Origin: Tetradesmus obliquus | Taxonomy: Eukaryota; Chlorophyta; Chlorophyceae; Sphaeropleales; Scenedesmaceae | DNA: 64,000 nt | Reading direction: 5' to 3' | Assembly (NCBI GenBank): GCA_030272155.1 | Contig: CP126191.1 | Span: forward strand, 2,750,501-2,814,500 | Shown here: positions 35,383-47,384 of the stretch, piece after piece | Layout of the letters: every line of letters begins with the position of its first letter | Numbering within the stretch: the stretch's first letter is position 1 | Translations under genes and position numbers: made by a program | The notes under the pieces: generated by a model | Told to the model about the DNA's origin: nothing | The model's input: the letters and a program-made list of their open reading frames with translations, nothing else | Databases searched by the model: none

Positions 35383-35900
35383 TCGAAATGGCTCTGGTTC
35401 TGCAACCATGCACTCTTGCCGACAACGAGGTAGGCGGGCAGATCAGGGCAGTGTTGTGCCTCAACACTTGAAATGCCCGCGCAGAAGACCCGTGTCAACA
35501 AAGCGGCAGAAGCCGCTGATGGCGGGTAAAACCCCCTATTGAGGTGTGGTGTATTTTATTGCCCACCCCTAGGCGTCCCGCAAGTTGCACAACACAACAG
35601 AACTTGGAGGGCTGCAGCACTTGCCACTCCAGTGTGTCAGCGTGCAAAGGTTTGCTGATAGCTCTTCGTTGGCTTCGTTGCAGCAGTCATAGCACTTCGA
35701 AGCTACATCAGAAGTACGAGACCTGAGCCCTGAGCCCTGCACTGTACCCAGTGACGGTGTTTATTCGTCCTTGTAGGTGACTTGAAGTTCATGTGTGTGT
35801 TATACATCTGCCTTGGATTCTTCTGAACTTTCAGAGCATCCTCATTACTATCACCTGCTTCAAGTCCGCATTTAAGATTCTGTGAGCAGTGCACGCAAGC
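35383..35900. promoter_or_regulatory. Divergent spacer, about 520 bp
   Basis: The start codons of the coiled-coil gene (minus) and the SDR-like gene (plus) face apart across this interval, so it should hold both promoters. No recognisable core element or coding exon is seen. Confidence 0.4.
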
Positions 35901-38719
35901 ATGGCCGATCGCTCTCAGCCTTCTGTGCGCAAAATCGCTCAAAAGTTCAACCAAAACCCGTTCAAGCTGGATCCATCGCCACCAGGCAGCGAAGCGGCAA
36001 GCCAGGCTGAGGCAGGTGTGTATGTGCTGGTGTGACCTCATGCCTTGAAACGCCCACAGACGGTAAACGCTTGGTGAATTATCACTATACAGTTTACAAA
36101 AGCGTATGTCTTGTTTTGCAGGAGCGCTGCTCGGTGCTGAAGACGATAAGGGTACCTTGGACCAGCAGCTCCACAGCCCTGATCAGCCTGGCACCAGCAC
36201 CAAGCAGCAGGCTAGCTCACAAACATCAGCACAGACCGTGAAGCCGTTCATCTTTCACGACGAGGACGCAATCCTGTCTTCTGCGCAGATGCAGCAGCCC
36301 AGTCCTGCCGCAGCAGAGCACGCTGCTGCCTCCTCAGATGCTGCATTGGCAGCAGAGCAGCTGCATTTGTCTGCGGCTGAGCAGCAGCAGACCTTCATAA
36401 GTGCAAGGGAGCTGCTGCAGCGCTTTCCTGCTGCAGAGAAGCAGCAGCAACAGGTCAGCAGTGACATCAAAGACCAGGGCAGCTTCAGCTTCGATGTGCC
36501 CCAGACTTCATCCAATGCAGCTGAGGAGCTGCACCTCTCCACTGCTGAGCAGCAGCAGCCTCTGAGCACTGCAGAGGAGCAGCAGCCTCTGAGCACTGCA
36601 GAGGAGCAGCAGCCTCTGAGCACTGCAGAGGAGCAGCAGCCCTCGCCTGCTACACAGCTGCTCAGCAGCGGCAACAGCAGCGCAGACACGCAGCAGACAT
36701 CTTCTGTTGCAGAGCTACCGGCCTCTTCAGGTGCATCAAAAGAGGAGGAGAGGTTTCCAACTGCCGAGGAGCAGCAGCCCCTCACTATTCCTGAGGAGCA
36801 GCAGCAGCCTCTGCTGCCTGCTGCGCTGCAGCAGGGCAGCAGCAGCAGCGCACATGAGCAGCAGACCACCTCTGTTGCAGAGGTGCTGGCATCAGGAGCA
36901 GAGCAGGAGCTGCCTGTGACAGCTGCTGAGCAGCAGCAGCAGCAGCAGCCCCTCACCATCCCAGAGGAGCTTTCAGAGCAGCAGCCTGCTGCATTGCAGC
37001 AGGGCAGCAGCAGCAGCACGGGCGAGGAGCAGCAGCCTCTGCTTGGAGATGTCGAAGAGCAGCAGACCTCCTCCGGCCATGCATTGCAGCAGGAGGAGTT
37101 CTCCTCTATGGGTGAGGAGCAGCAGCTGCTGACAGGTGAAGGGCGGCAGCAGCAGGACACGGCCACAGGTGGAGAGCAGCTGCCCTCCAATGCAGAGGCA
37201 CTGCAGCAGAGCCCAGGTACTGCTGCGGAGGAGGACCAAGCCTGGCCCTCTGCAGAGCAGCAGCAGCAGCAGCAGCCAGCGCGCAGCTCTACTGCAGAGG
37301 ATTGGGAGATCCTCACCACTGAGGAGACGTCCACCCCAGCAGCAGAGGAGCAGCAGCCCTCTTCCACCACCTGGCAGCAGCAGCGGCAGCGGCAGCCTTG
37401 GTACACCTCATCTGCCGAGGAGAGGGAGATCTTTGCCATAGAAGAGCAGCCCACCACAGCAGAAACTGCAGCACCAATGCAGCAGCCCGCTGCCACCACT
37501 GAGCAGCAGCAGGAGCAGCAGCAGCAGCAGGAGGAGACCTTCTCAGCTCCTGCTGCCAACCAGCAGCAGCAGCAGCAGCAGCAGCAGTCAACCACCCAGC
37601 AAGGCCTCCCCCTAGCTGGCAAGTCCTGCCTGCTGATCGGCCAGCGCCCCACACCCCTCATCTCAGAGACAGCGCAGCTGCTGCTGCGCCAGGGCGCACA
37701 GGTCACCCTAGCCCTACGCCACCCCACAGACTCCCAGCTGCTGGCCAAATCCATCTGCCAGCGCCTGCCGCAGCATGCTGGATCGCTGCTGCATGCGCAG
37801 ACGCCCCTCAACTTTGGGTCGCAGGCTAGCGTCAGGAATTTTGCTGGCGCGCTGAATGCCAGCCCTGCGAGTCTGGATTTGATGCTGCTGCATGCTGCAG
37901 AGGGCGGCAGCGGCAGGCGGCGCTGGTACACTGCAGAGGGCGTGTCGGGCGCAGCACAGGTGAGAGGGAGGTGTACATGCAGTTGTGCTTCAGCCTGCTG
38001 CTGTTGTTGATGATATGATGGCGTGGCATGTTTTTGGCGGGCACACCATGTGACACGGCATGCAGCTTACGTGGCGCATGCACACAGCAGTGCTGCCACC
38101 TGCCGGTGTGGTTGTAAATGCGAGCAAACCAAGCTGCATGCACAGTTGGCCTGTTGTCACAGTTGTACCGCTGTGAAGTTGAGACGGACATTGATGGTGC
38201 CTGGCGGATTGCAAGCGGCATGGTTAGGATATGGTCATGTAGTGGAGCCTGTAGGGTTTTTGCGCAACACCCACCTTGGCGCTCTGGTGCATAGAATGGT
38301 CAAAGTGTCTGCACATCTTGTGCATGGCACCAAAAGCATAGAGCTGCCAAGCACCAGCCACCAGGCGCACACGAGGTCCAACATGGTTGTGCATCCGTGG
38401 GGGTAGTGGAAGGTGTGAAAGCTTGTGCGCAGCGAGCCACTTGCGTGCACAATCATAAACAGTAAGGACAGTTTTGCCAGGCCACAGTCTGACAAGGATC
38501 CTGTCAGGATGTGCTGGCTGCTCCTGGTCAGACTGTGGCCTAGCAAAAGCCAGATGAACACGAGGTGTGCAAGCAACGCTGTCAGGCAGCTGGATAATAT
38601 TTTTTGAAACTAGTATGCTTGATGCCACACACAAGGCAGCTACGCATGCGCATGTGCTTCCTGCACACGGTGCAACAGCGCCTGTGGTTGGCACTTCCCT
38701 CACGGCTGATAGAACACTG

Positions 38720-38778
<59 letters not shown>

Positions 38779-39532
38779 AGCACTGATTGACCCCCTCCTC
38801 CCCCCCCCCCCACCCTTTAGGTGGGCTTCCTGGGCCCCACCTACCTGCTGTACCTTGCAGTTAACCAACCTGCCTGCCTGCTGCTGCTGCTGCTGCTGCT
38901 ACCCCCTCTACCATTCCCTCTCCTCTTCAGGTGGGCTTCCTGGGCCCTGCCCTGCCCTGCCTACCTGCTGCACCTTACAGCCAACCAACCTGCGTGCCTG
39001 CCTGCCACTGTACTATTGTGCACTCCCTTTTTGCAGGTGGGCTTCCTGGGCCCCGCCTACCTGCTGTACCTGCTGCAGCCCAAGCTGGCAGCCTGCAGCA
39101 CGCAGCTGCTGCTCACAGCCTCACCGCTGCACAGGCTGGGCCAGATTGACGACGCAGGGGCGCTGCTGCACGACTGGGCGGGTGGCAGCAGCGGGGAGAG
39201 CCAGCTGGCACTGCTGGCGTATGCGCGGCAGCTGGCGGGGCACCTGGGGGAGTACGGCGTGGCTGCTGCTGCGGTTGATGTGGGTGAGTGGCGTTGCAGT
39301 TGCGTGAGGGGTGGCTGTTACTGAGGACGGCAGTCTGTTATGTGTAAGGGATGTTGTGCTTTTCGGAAAGTGGCAACTGCCTAGAGCTACTGTGGGATGT
39401 GCTCATCCTCGCCTGTATCTGCGATCCATGCTGCATGCCACATGGCCAGTGCTGCACTGCAGCTACTGCGCCTGCTGCTGCTGCTGCCGCTGCTGCCGCT
39501 GCTGCCGCTGCTGCCGCTGCTGCCGCTGCTGC

Positions 39533-39575
<43 letters not shown>

Positions 39576-41114
39576 CTGCCCCTGCAGGCATCCTGCGCGA
39601 GCAGCCCCTGGCAGGCTCACTGCTGCGCAAGCTGCCTCCGCTGCCGCAGCTGCTGGCCTTGCTGCTGCCGGCATCATCCGACTCAGCACGCCTGCTGGCT
39701 GGTGTAGCTGGGGAGCTGCTGACTGCCAAGGCTGCTGCTGCTGACACTGCTGCTGCCAGGCCTGTGGCCACAGCAGCAGCAGCAGATGAGATGGAGGAGT
39801 TGGCAGCAGGTGCAGCTGGGCAGCAGCAGCAGCGGCAGCAGCAGCAGGGTGAGGGAGGCAGCATTGGGCCTGTGGAGGAGGCGGCTGAGCAGGATGCAAT
39901 GGGGGGTGGGGCCCTGTCTGCCCAGGGCACGGAGTTTTCAGAGTCTGTTGGTGAGAGCTCTGATTCAGCAGCAGGTGCAGGTGTAGAGGCAGGGACCGCA
40001 GGAGCAACAGAAGGAGGAGTGGATGAAGGAACATCTAGGGCCTCAGGTACAGCAGGATTTGATCAGAAGCGCCGTGCAGCGGCAGCAGCAGCGGAGCACC
40101 CTGCAGGTGCCCTGTCAGATGATTGGGAGGTGCAGCAGGGAGAGGTGCAGCATGATGAGGTGTGGAGGCAGGGCGATCAGGCCGGCACTGCTGCTGCAGG
40201 ATCTGACAATGCAGCTGCAGGCGCCGATGTGTTAGATGTGGCTGCACCAGAGGCCAGTGTGGCTAGCAGTGCAGTAAATGCAGCTGCAGTTGGAGGGAGT
40301 GAGGGTTTGCTTGAAGGGGCTGGCAGGGTGGCTGGTGCTGCTGCAGGGGGCCTGCAGAAGGGTGCTGCAGAGGCTGGCATGGAGCAGCAGCAGGTGCCGG
40401 GTGGTGGTGCTGCTGCGGCTGTCAATGGTGGTGGTGGCAGTGGTGCTGGGGTTGCAACTGGCAAGAGCTTCAGGTGAGCCACTGGGCTTTGAACAGTGCA
40501 GCTGATGCAGACATTATGTGCACTAGTGGTGCATCCTCTTCCCATGGGCTAAGCGCGTTCGCTGCTGCGGTGGTGGTTGTCGGCAGCATGCCTGAGTGCA
40601 GCAGCCGCAGCAGAGCTGGCTGTTGTTGACAACCCCAACACTCACCATCACTCTCACTCGCAGGTACATCTCCCGCGGGCTGCTGGCCACCCCCCTGCTC
40701 ACCTCGCTGGACCACGCCGGCCGCACCTCCTGGGTCACCCGCGCCCTGAGCTCCCTCACCCACCCCGCCTACACACTGGCCAGCAGCAGCATCGTCTATG
40801 CCTGCCTGCTGCTGGACTGGCCAGCACGGGCTTGGCTGTTGGGCCCCGCTGGTGCTGCTACTGGGTGGGCTGAGGCGGTGCTGGGGTCTCGTGCTGCTAA
40901 GGTGATGGAGCGGCTGCAGAGGGCTGTGCCCGGGGTTCAGGGTGTGGCTGCTGTGAGTGGTGGTTCTGCTGCAGGGGATAGTGGCTGGGGGAGGGCAAAT
41001 GCAGCGCATGGTGGGGTGGAGTGGGCTGAGGTGAGCCCTGGGGGGCTGGTGGGGAGTGAGGTGGTGGGGCAGCAGCTGTGGCAGCTGGTCAATGAGGAGG
41101 CAGGGCGTGCGTGA
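35901..41114 (+). CDS. Gln/Glu-rich protein with degenerate short-chain dehydrogenase domain
   Basis: Exons 35901-36015, 36122-37959, 39037-39283, 39588-40473 and 40664-41114 close in phase to 1178 residues starting MADRSQPSVRKIAQKFNQNP. About residues 50-540 are Gln/Glu/Ser/Ala repeats (EEQQPLSTA and similar). An SDR-like Rossmann region follows: LAGKSCLLIGQRPTPLISET, AQLLLRQGAQVTLALRHP, SLDLMLLHAAEG, RWYTAEGVSGAAQVGFLGPA, then TQLLLTASPLHRLG and AYARQLAGHLGEYGVAAAAV. This resembles WWOX/retinol-dehydrogenase-type SDRs, but the TGxxxGIG cofactor loop reads IGQRPTPL and YxxxK reads YARQL, so catalysis is unlikely. An acidic Ala/Gln-rich insert (exon 4) separates this from a C-terminal block (ISRGLLATPLLTSLDHAGRT, YACLLLDWPARAWLLGP, VVGQQLWQLVNEEAGRA) that is like the tail of larger SDRs. 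Function unknown. Confidence 0.75.
36541..36640 (+). repeat. 27-bp coding minisatellite
   Basis: A 27-bp unit coding AEEQQPLST is repeated about three and a half times with near identity inside exon 2 of the SDR-like gene. Weaker copies continue through the N-terminal domain. Confidence 0.9.
38721..38811 (+). repeat. (CTG)19 microsatellite and C12 tract in an intron
   Basis: Nineteen CTG units ending in CAG (38721-38780) are followed by a 12-base C run (38800-38811) just before the first copy of the repeated exon start. Both lie in intron 2 of the SDR-like gene. Confidence 0.95.
38821..39080 (+). repeat. Three-copy array of SDR-like exon 3 start
   Basis: The acceptor and exon start coding VGFLGPAYLLYL occur at 38821, 38931 and 39037 (real), periods 110 and 106 bp. 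Each copy is preceded by an AG after a pyrimidine tract. The middle copy has a small CCTGC insertion that shifts its frame. The spacer between copies repeats AACCAACCTGCCTGCCTGC. Confidence 0.92.
39472..39573 (+). repeat. CTGCTGCCG nonamers and CTG repeat before an acceptor
   Basis: About six CTGCTGCCG units run into a pure CTG tract that ends at the acceptor of exon 4 (39587) of the SDR-like gene. Confidence 0.93.
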
Positions 41115-41539
41115 GGACTTGTGTGAGGCATGTTGGCACATTGGCTACTTGGGACAGGGGGTGGCAACAATGCGCTTGCGTGCTGCTGAGAAGTAGGGGG
41201 GATTTGTGTGCTTTCATGGTCGGCTGGGACAGCAGCTGTGGCAGCTGGTGAATGCGGAGGCCGGGCGCGCATGAGAGCCCATTGCACCATGTGCTGTGTC
41301 CTCTTCTTGCCATCAAAATGTGTGGGATGATGGCGGCAGCAGTGCACATGCATGCGCAGGTGCTGCTGTTTGGTAGAGTGGGGGAATTGGGCTGGGGGTG
41401 TGCTGCCTGGCAGCATTTGTTGAAGCGGCTTGCATCGGTTGAAGGCTGCCGCAGGCTCATGGGCTGCTGTGCTGGTGGGAAATGAGGTGGTGGGGCAGCA
41501 GCTGTGGCAGCTCGTCAATGAGGAGGCGGGGCGCGCATG
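41064..41539 (+). repeat. Three copies of the SDR-like terminal coding end
   Basis: The last codons with stop (real, ending 41114) recur ending at 41274 and 41539. All three read GQQLWQLVN(E/A)EAGRA and stop. The third copy also keeps the preceding VVGNEVV-type codons. Spacings are 160 and 265 bp, longer than other arrays. Confidence 0.9.
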
Positions 41540-43156
41540 AGAACTTGTTGATTTGTGTGTGGGGTGGCAGGCGGTGGCAGCAGCGTGCTTGCGTGTGCTG
41601 CTTGTAGTAGGGTGGAAGCGTGTGCTGCCATTCGTCAGCGCCATGCAGTTGTGGCAGCGGCTGCATGTTTGGATCATTGCAAGCATTTGGGCAGGTGCTG
41701 CACCGGTCATTTGCGCGGTGCCAGTGGCACTTCACTTTGGCAAGTGCAGAATAAATGAGCTTGCACAGGTTGTGTCGCAGTTGTTTGTCATACTTTGTGA
41801 GTCACAGAGTTGAGCAGAGGCTCTGCCAAGCCAGTGGTGGCAGCTTTGGAGGATCACTACACACGCGGCCTTAAGATGCTAGCAGCTGTTTCATCAATGA
41901 TGCATGCTGGCACAGGGCTGTGCCACAGCATAGAGTTGATGCACAGGATGCGGTGGGTTGGAGGCATGTACAGTGGCACACATGGCCGTCCAGTGTGGTG
42001 CCGCAGAGGTGGCAAGCACCTTGCTTGCATCGATTTGTAATCAATGCAGAGTGCCCTCAGCGCAGGCTGCATGTGAGTGCATAGAGTTGCTTGAGGTTAG
42101 TTTGGCTGGCTAGTTGTTGCCTTTGTTTTTTTAGCAGTTGCATGTCAAGTTGAGTTGAGCCCAGCAGACTAAGTGGTGCCAGATTCCGTGACACAGACAT
42201 ATTCCTTGTCGGACACTTGACTGTGTAACGCATTATTCGCCGTAACGGTCTGCTCCAGGTTTGTTCAGCGGCTTTGTCCCTCCTGTTGGCCTGTGCTGCT
42301 GCAGTCAAGGGGGAAGACCCTGATTCCTGGGCACCCCATTGCACATGTTGAAACGGCATTTCCTGTTAGTGGGCGACTCAATCAAACACGCATTTCACGT
42401 GGCCACCACAGCTGCAGGGCCCTGTACTGTCAGTCAAGCTCCAAGGTTTGCAGAAACCCTGCCTGCACACCAGCTCCATAACTGCAGCAGAACACCCCTG
42501 TGCCTGCCGAGGAATGCATCAGCATGTGTGCAGCTCAGATCTTGCACAAAGAGTGGGGCTCAATAACACCAATCGAGCGAACCAGGCCCAGACGCACTTG
42601 CACGCCACAGCAAACGGCTCCCACGTCGCCCGCAGGTCGTTTCGCCGCTTAAACTGAAGTAGGGGAGCATTCCGAGTTATATGAAAGCACGTTCAGCCCA
42701 AACAGTGCACCCGCTCGCCATCATCGGATGTGTCATCACGGGAGTGGTTGAACTCGCTCGCTGGAACTCATGCAGGCTGAAGCGGCTCTGATATCAGCAG
42801 CATACGCCGAGGCAGGTCATCACAGTGTTATCCAGGGTGCAGCTGACGAGGCAGCTGCCGTAAGCAGCAACAGTGCACTGCAGCAGGCTGGCAGTGCCTA
42901 GCCTCAGGACAAGTGGCCAGCACACCCAGGGCCCAAGAAACACAGTTCCGCTCCTAAGTCTGGTTGGCACGGATTATCGGGTTCAGTTAGCACGCCAGAC
43001 AGTTCACAGCCAGCTGATACATCGCTGTCAAGGCCCGCTGGCCTGACGCCTAGGCAGCAAGCGGGTTGCGCTGCTGGCCCCTACCTCAGGAGGTAGAGAG
43101 CAGGCAGCAGCAGCAGCCCCAGCCAGCAAGATAACAGCAGTTTAGTAGCCAATAAC
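41540..43156. other. Intergenic, 3' flank of SDR-like gene
   Basis: No exon is supported. TGTAA at 42036-42040 is a possible distal poly(A) signal. From about 42720 onward the plus strand reads Ala/Gln/Ser-rich short frames broken by stops, similar in composition to the open frame that follows, which may mean a decayed coding sequence or element. Confidence 0.4.
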
Positions 43157-43912
43157 ATGTCATCACTTCAGCAGCAGTCATCCCGTAGCACCATCAGCAG
43201 CATCAGAAGGCAGGCAGTTGCTGCTCGATACCAGAAGCAACAGCGGTTGCGGGACCAAATGGCTGCTGCCAGGGCCGCTCGCAGAATACACACAGGGCCA
43301 CCAGCAGCAACAGTCAATGGCAGCAGCAGCAGATGCAGCAGCAGTGTTAACGATGAGGAGACACAGGCAGGTGCAGAGGCACAGAGTCCCGTTCAGCAGC
43401 AGGTGGCAGCAGCAGCAGTAGCCGCACCAGCAACAGCAGCAGAAGCAGTGGCAGCAACAGAAGCTTCAGCAGGCACCCTACAAGCTCAGCCCATGCTGAC
43501 CAGAGCAAGAGCTAAAGCAGCCTACGCTCAGACGCGCAGCGACCAAGCCATGCAGCAGCAAGCAGCAGCCCTGATGGTCCTGGCTGATGCAGCTACAACA
43601 GTAGCAGCTGATCAAATCCCTAGCAGCATCGGAGTAACACGAGGAGTAGCGCGCATGCTGGGGCAGTGTACAGTTTATGCGTTGGAATGGTTCAACGCTC
43701 GGAACAGCAGCAGCACCGGCAGCAGCAGCAGCACGTTCACCTGCAGGATCAGCAGCACTGCTGCTCGGAGCAGCACCTTGGAATTTGCATGTATGATCAT
43801 CATTCACCGTTTAGTCCAATGTTGCGAGCGCCTGGCCGGCAATGCTTGTGCTGCCACTCCAGCAGCACTGCACAGCCAGGTGCAAGCAACTTGCACGATA
43901 TCTGGGTGTTGA
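43157..43912 (+). CDS. Candidate open reading frame, Gln/Ala-rich, unknown
   Basis: An uninterrupted ATG frame of 251 residues starts MSSLQQQSSRSTISSIRRQA. It is rich in Gln, Ala and Arg, with a basic N-terminal half (AAARAARRIHTG) and LTRARAKAAYAQTRSDQAMQ. I recognise no domain, see no splice-supported continuation and no close poly(A) signal. CAG-rich DNA in this window easily yields long spurious frames, and the interval overlaps a degenerate palindrome, so it could equally be part of a mobile element. Confidence 0.25.
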   Translation: MSSLQQQSSRSTISSIRRQAVAARYQKQQRLRDQMAAARAARRIHTGPPAATVNGSSSRCSSSVNDEETQAGAEAQSPVQQQVAAAAVAAPATAAEAVAATEASAGTLQAQPMLTRARAKAAYAQTRSDQAMQQQAAALMVLADAATTVAADQIPSSIGVTRGVARMLGQCTVYALEWFNARNSSSTGSSSSTFTCRISSTAARSSTLEFACMIIIHRLVQCCERLAGNACAATPAALHSQVQATCTISGC

Positions 43913-44333
43913 CAGCGAGCTTGCAGTTTGCATGTAAGCATTCATCATGATCGGTGTGTGTAAGTGTGTGTACCATGCGATTACACAAAGGAAAGTACCC
44001 TTCCAGATCCGGACAGGTGACGCTGCAGCTCACCACAGCATCAGCAAAAACTGTCAACAGCATCAGGGCGCCGGCAGTCAACTGCCGTCACACGTCACAT
44101 GATAGGGTATCAGCAATGCAAAGTAACCGCTCCCGGCGCTTCAGGTAATGAAGCGCATGCGCAACAAAACATGGTGCCTGTACAGCGCGATGACAACAGA
44201 CGGGCAATGCCCTACCAGGCGGCACTTGCAGCAAGCTGACAAGCCCTGATCATGCAAACAAAGCAGAACCCTGCTGTGCCAGCTTGCATTGTGTAGGACT
44301 GCATAAACTGTACACTGCCCCAGCATGCGCTAC
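43647..44333. repeat. Degenerate inverted repeat
   Basis: A 35-bp segment at 43647-43681 (with ATGCTGGGGCAGTGTACAGT) recurs inverted at 44299-44333 with a 2-bp gap. A second pair, TTTGCATGTATGATCA near 43786 and TTTGCATGATCA (minus strand) near 44250-44262, is nested inside. Arms are otherwise diverged. Confidence 0.6.
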
Positions 44334-46247
44334 TCAAAAGTCAGGAACGCAGGCGCCTTGAGATTGCCCCACCACTCCACACAACTGCAGGTGCAACTGT
44401 AAAACTGCACATGTACAGAAGAACTCCGTACGCAAAACAGCCTCCAGACTACACGACCAAAACCAAGATGCCTAAGCCAATCACAGCCACGCAGCAGCGC
44501 CATGGTGTCCGGCGGAGTGCGATTAATCCGCACAGTCAGCTTCTGCAGGACCAGCCAATGCACAGATGCTGCTGCTTCTTACAGTTGCTCCAAGTGGTGC
44601 AGCCAAGCTATGCACGCGTCGCCGCAAACCTACACAAGTGCTTGTTGCTTCGTAAAGTTTTGTAAGATGCGGCCAAAGTGTGCCGAAAGCAGCTGCAACA
44701 TCAGTCAGCGGAACAGCACACACGCACAGGCGGCGTGTAACGATGTTGCATTGCGCGTCATGCGCACATGCAGACCGCTGTGCTTACCAACAAGCTCGCT
44801 GCGGTGTGCAGTACAAATGTCCGTTGTCTCCTTATTTAGCGTGCCATGCAGCAGGCGGTGCTACAGCCTCTACAGCAATGCAATAATCAATGGCGGGCTC
44901 CATACAATCAGAACCCCTTCCAACGCCATCACACAAGCCACCTGCATGCACACGCCAACCGCTGTGTACACTGTGCCACGCGCGAAGTGCCCAAAGCATA
45001 ATACGTTGGGTTTGCAAGCAAGGAATCACATACACAGACCGCCACTGCAACATCAGCCCTGTGACCAATCCTCAAGGGAAAAGACACAAGCTGATGAAAG
45101 ACGCGCCTGTCCATGCAGGCACGTAACAACCAAGGAGCAGCACGCAGTCAGGGTTCAAGTATCACACGAGCTGGTGCTTCGGCAAGGGCCAAGCAGCCAG
45201 GAGACCATCTGTCAAGCCAGGCTGCTGCAGTGGCTGCTGGCAGCAAGCATACGCTGCCTGGTGCGGCAACTGCGGTCGTCTTTGCCAGTTGCAACAACGT
45301 ATGGACTGGACACAAAGCAATGTTCAATCAGGCGTGCCAAAAGCTGCTGCGTATCAGTCGATGGCATGCATACTGCCGCCGCAAAGTTGGCCAGCGTACA
45401 GCCAATGTGCAATGCACACACAGGCCATGGCACAAAAGCATCAACAACAGCTACAAGAACACACACTGCTTGCAGCACACAATGGTTGACAGTGGGAGCA
45501 CCGCTGCTGAGCAAGCATTCCTGCATTGCGCAAGCATACAACACACACATAGCAACGCAATGCACATCACCAGCACATGACAAACCACCTCTCACCAAGG
45601 CACCCCACTGGACACACACATGTCATCACACACGTGAGTCCAGCGGACGCAACACAAAGCGATGATTCTGGCCATCTGGCACAGTTGCAGCTTCCACCGC
45701 ACGACTTCGAGGGATGGGAATGATGCACATGCATCATCATCTGCACCTCTTCAGCACACAGGAGGGCGTCCTGAAAGCAGCCTGCACACGTGTGCTTGCC
45801 GCGCAGGGCCGAGATTGGTTCACAAGCACACCACGTCTAAAATGCACAGGCCAATTTTTGGTTTGAGTTCCAGATTTGGCCCACTGGATGATGTGGGGGT
45901 TGCAGCCTCCTGCCACTGCAGGCCCTTGCCTCTCACCAGGACACAACAAGTAACACATGCAGACCCACACTCATCCCTTACATACACAGACATGCGTACA
46001 CACATGGAACATGCAGTTGCCCAAACACAATAAAGGCAGCGTGCTTCAAATCAGCACATGCTTCAGCTGGACGTGCTGCTGTAGTACTGCAACAATGATC
46101 GACTGCTGACTGACTGTAGCAAAGTACACAGGGTACAAAATGCAAACAAGTGCTACAACAACCGCAATGAAAAGTTGCCTCATGCCGCCCTGCCCCTGTT
46201 CACGCTCACACAAACCCCTGGCCAGCATGCAAGATGCTGTTGCAAGC
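43913..46247. other. Intergenic, no supported gene
   Basis: Long frames exist here (one plus-strand frame of 387 codons from 44502) but they are Cys/His/Thr mixtures without domains, splice context or codon bias like the neighbours. CA-rich sequence is common on the plus strand. I see nothing further. Confidence 0.45.
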
Positions 46248-46252
46248 TTACA
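46248..46252 (-). terminator. Putative poly(A) signal TGTAA of PP2C-like gene
   Basis: TTACA on the plus strand is TGTAA on the minus strand, 114 nt after the PP2C-like stop codon. Confidence 0.6.
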
Positions 46253-46365
46253 GCCACCGGCACAACTCTCGTTGTTGTTCACACAGCCAAAATTGGATTG
46301 GGGAATAGCGCCAAACAAGCAGCACCCAGATCACAAAAGCCCACAGCATTGCAGGGACTGGTTGC

Positions 46366-47345
46366 CTAAGCCACCAGCAGAGGCGCGACAGACATGCTGA
46401 TCGCAGCATCCCCCGGACTGCTGACCTTCCGACGATCTGCCGCCACACGCTGCTGCTGCTGCTGCTGATCAGCACGGAAACCTCTGTCACAGTGACCCTG
46501 ATCAAAATATCCATCCTGGGCCGAGCTCTGCCTGCAGGGCGGCTGCAGTGTAGACCAGCCGCAGCTAGCCTCCAGCATCGCCAGCTGCTGCTCAACCGGA
46601 GCATACTGCCCCCGGAAGTACGCCTGGAAGCTGTCGCAGCGCGCCACAACACGCAACACACTGACATCCTGCTGCTGCTGCTGTTGAGCCGCAGCCAGCG
46701 CGCCGGCCCGTGCGCTTTTGCGCCAGCTGCTGCTGCGCATGTGCCAGCTGCTGCTGCTGCGCGTGCTCGGCATGCTGCTGCTTGCAGGAATGCTTGCAGG
46801 ATTGCTTGCAGGAGCCCCACCATCGGATGAGGCAGTAGAGCTGTTTGCACTCAGCTGCTTGTGCAACGCAGGAAAGGAGCTAGCCGGCGCACTTGCGGTT
46901 TTGAGCAGCACATTAGGGCTAGCATCACCGCTCTCCACAGCAGCAAATGCGGTTGTGCGAAAGCATAGCACCGGCAACAGCCACTGCAGCAAGCCACTGG
47001 GCTGCCGCTGCTGCTGCAGCTGCTGCTCTGTTTGCTGCTGTGGTGCTTGCTGCTGCTGCTGCTGGCCGCCGCCTGTGCTGCATAAGCTCCTGCTGCTAGA
47101 GCAAGGTGTCAGCAGCGGTGAGGGCGAGCATGTCTTGCTGCTGTTTTGCGGCTGCAAGGCAACCTTGTGCTGCTGCGGTTGCTGCTGCGGGTGCACCTGC
47201 ATGCCTGCAAGCGACAGCTTGCTTGCTGCTGTGCGTGGCGACAAGCTGTGCTTCAGCAGCAGGCTAGATGCCGAGCTGCTGATGCCTTGGCTGCTGCAGT
47301 TGCTGCTGCAAGCGCTGCAGCGGGACATGCGCTCCAAGTGTGTCT

Positions 47346-47384
<39 letters not shown>

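Noticed and set aside
36255..37931. 558-codon Cys/Ser-rich minus-strand open frame
   Set aside because: Antisense of the Gln/Glu-rich exon 2 of the SDR-like gene; no start, domain or splice context.
44502..45665. 387-codon plus-strand open frame
   Set aside because: Random-looking Cys/His/Thr composition, no domain, no poly(A) signal and no codon pattern like neighbouring exons.
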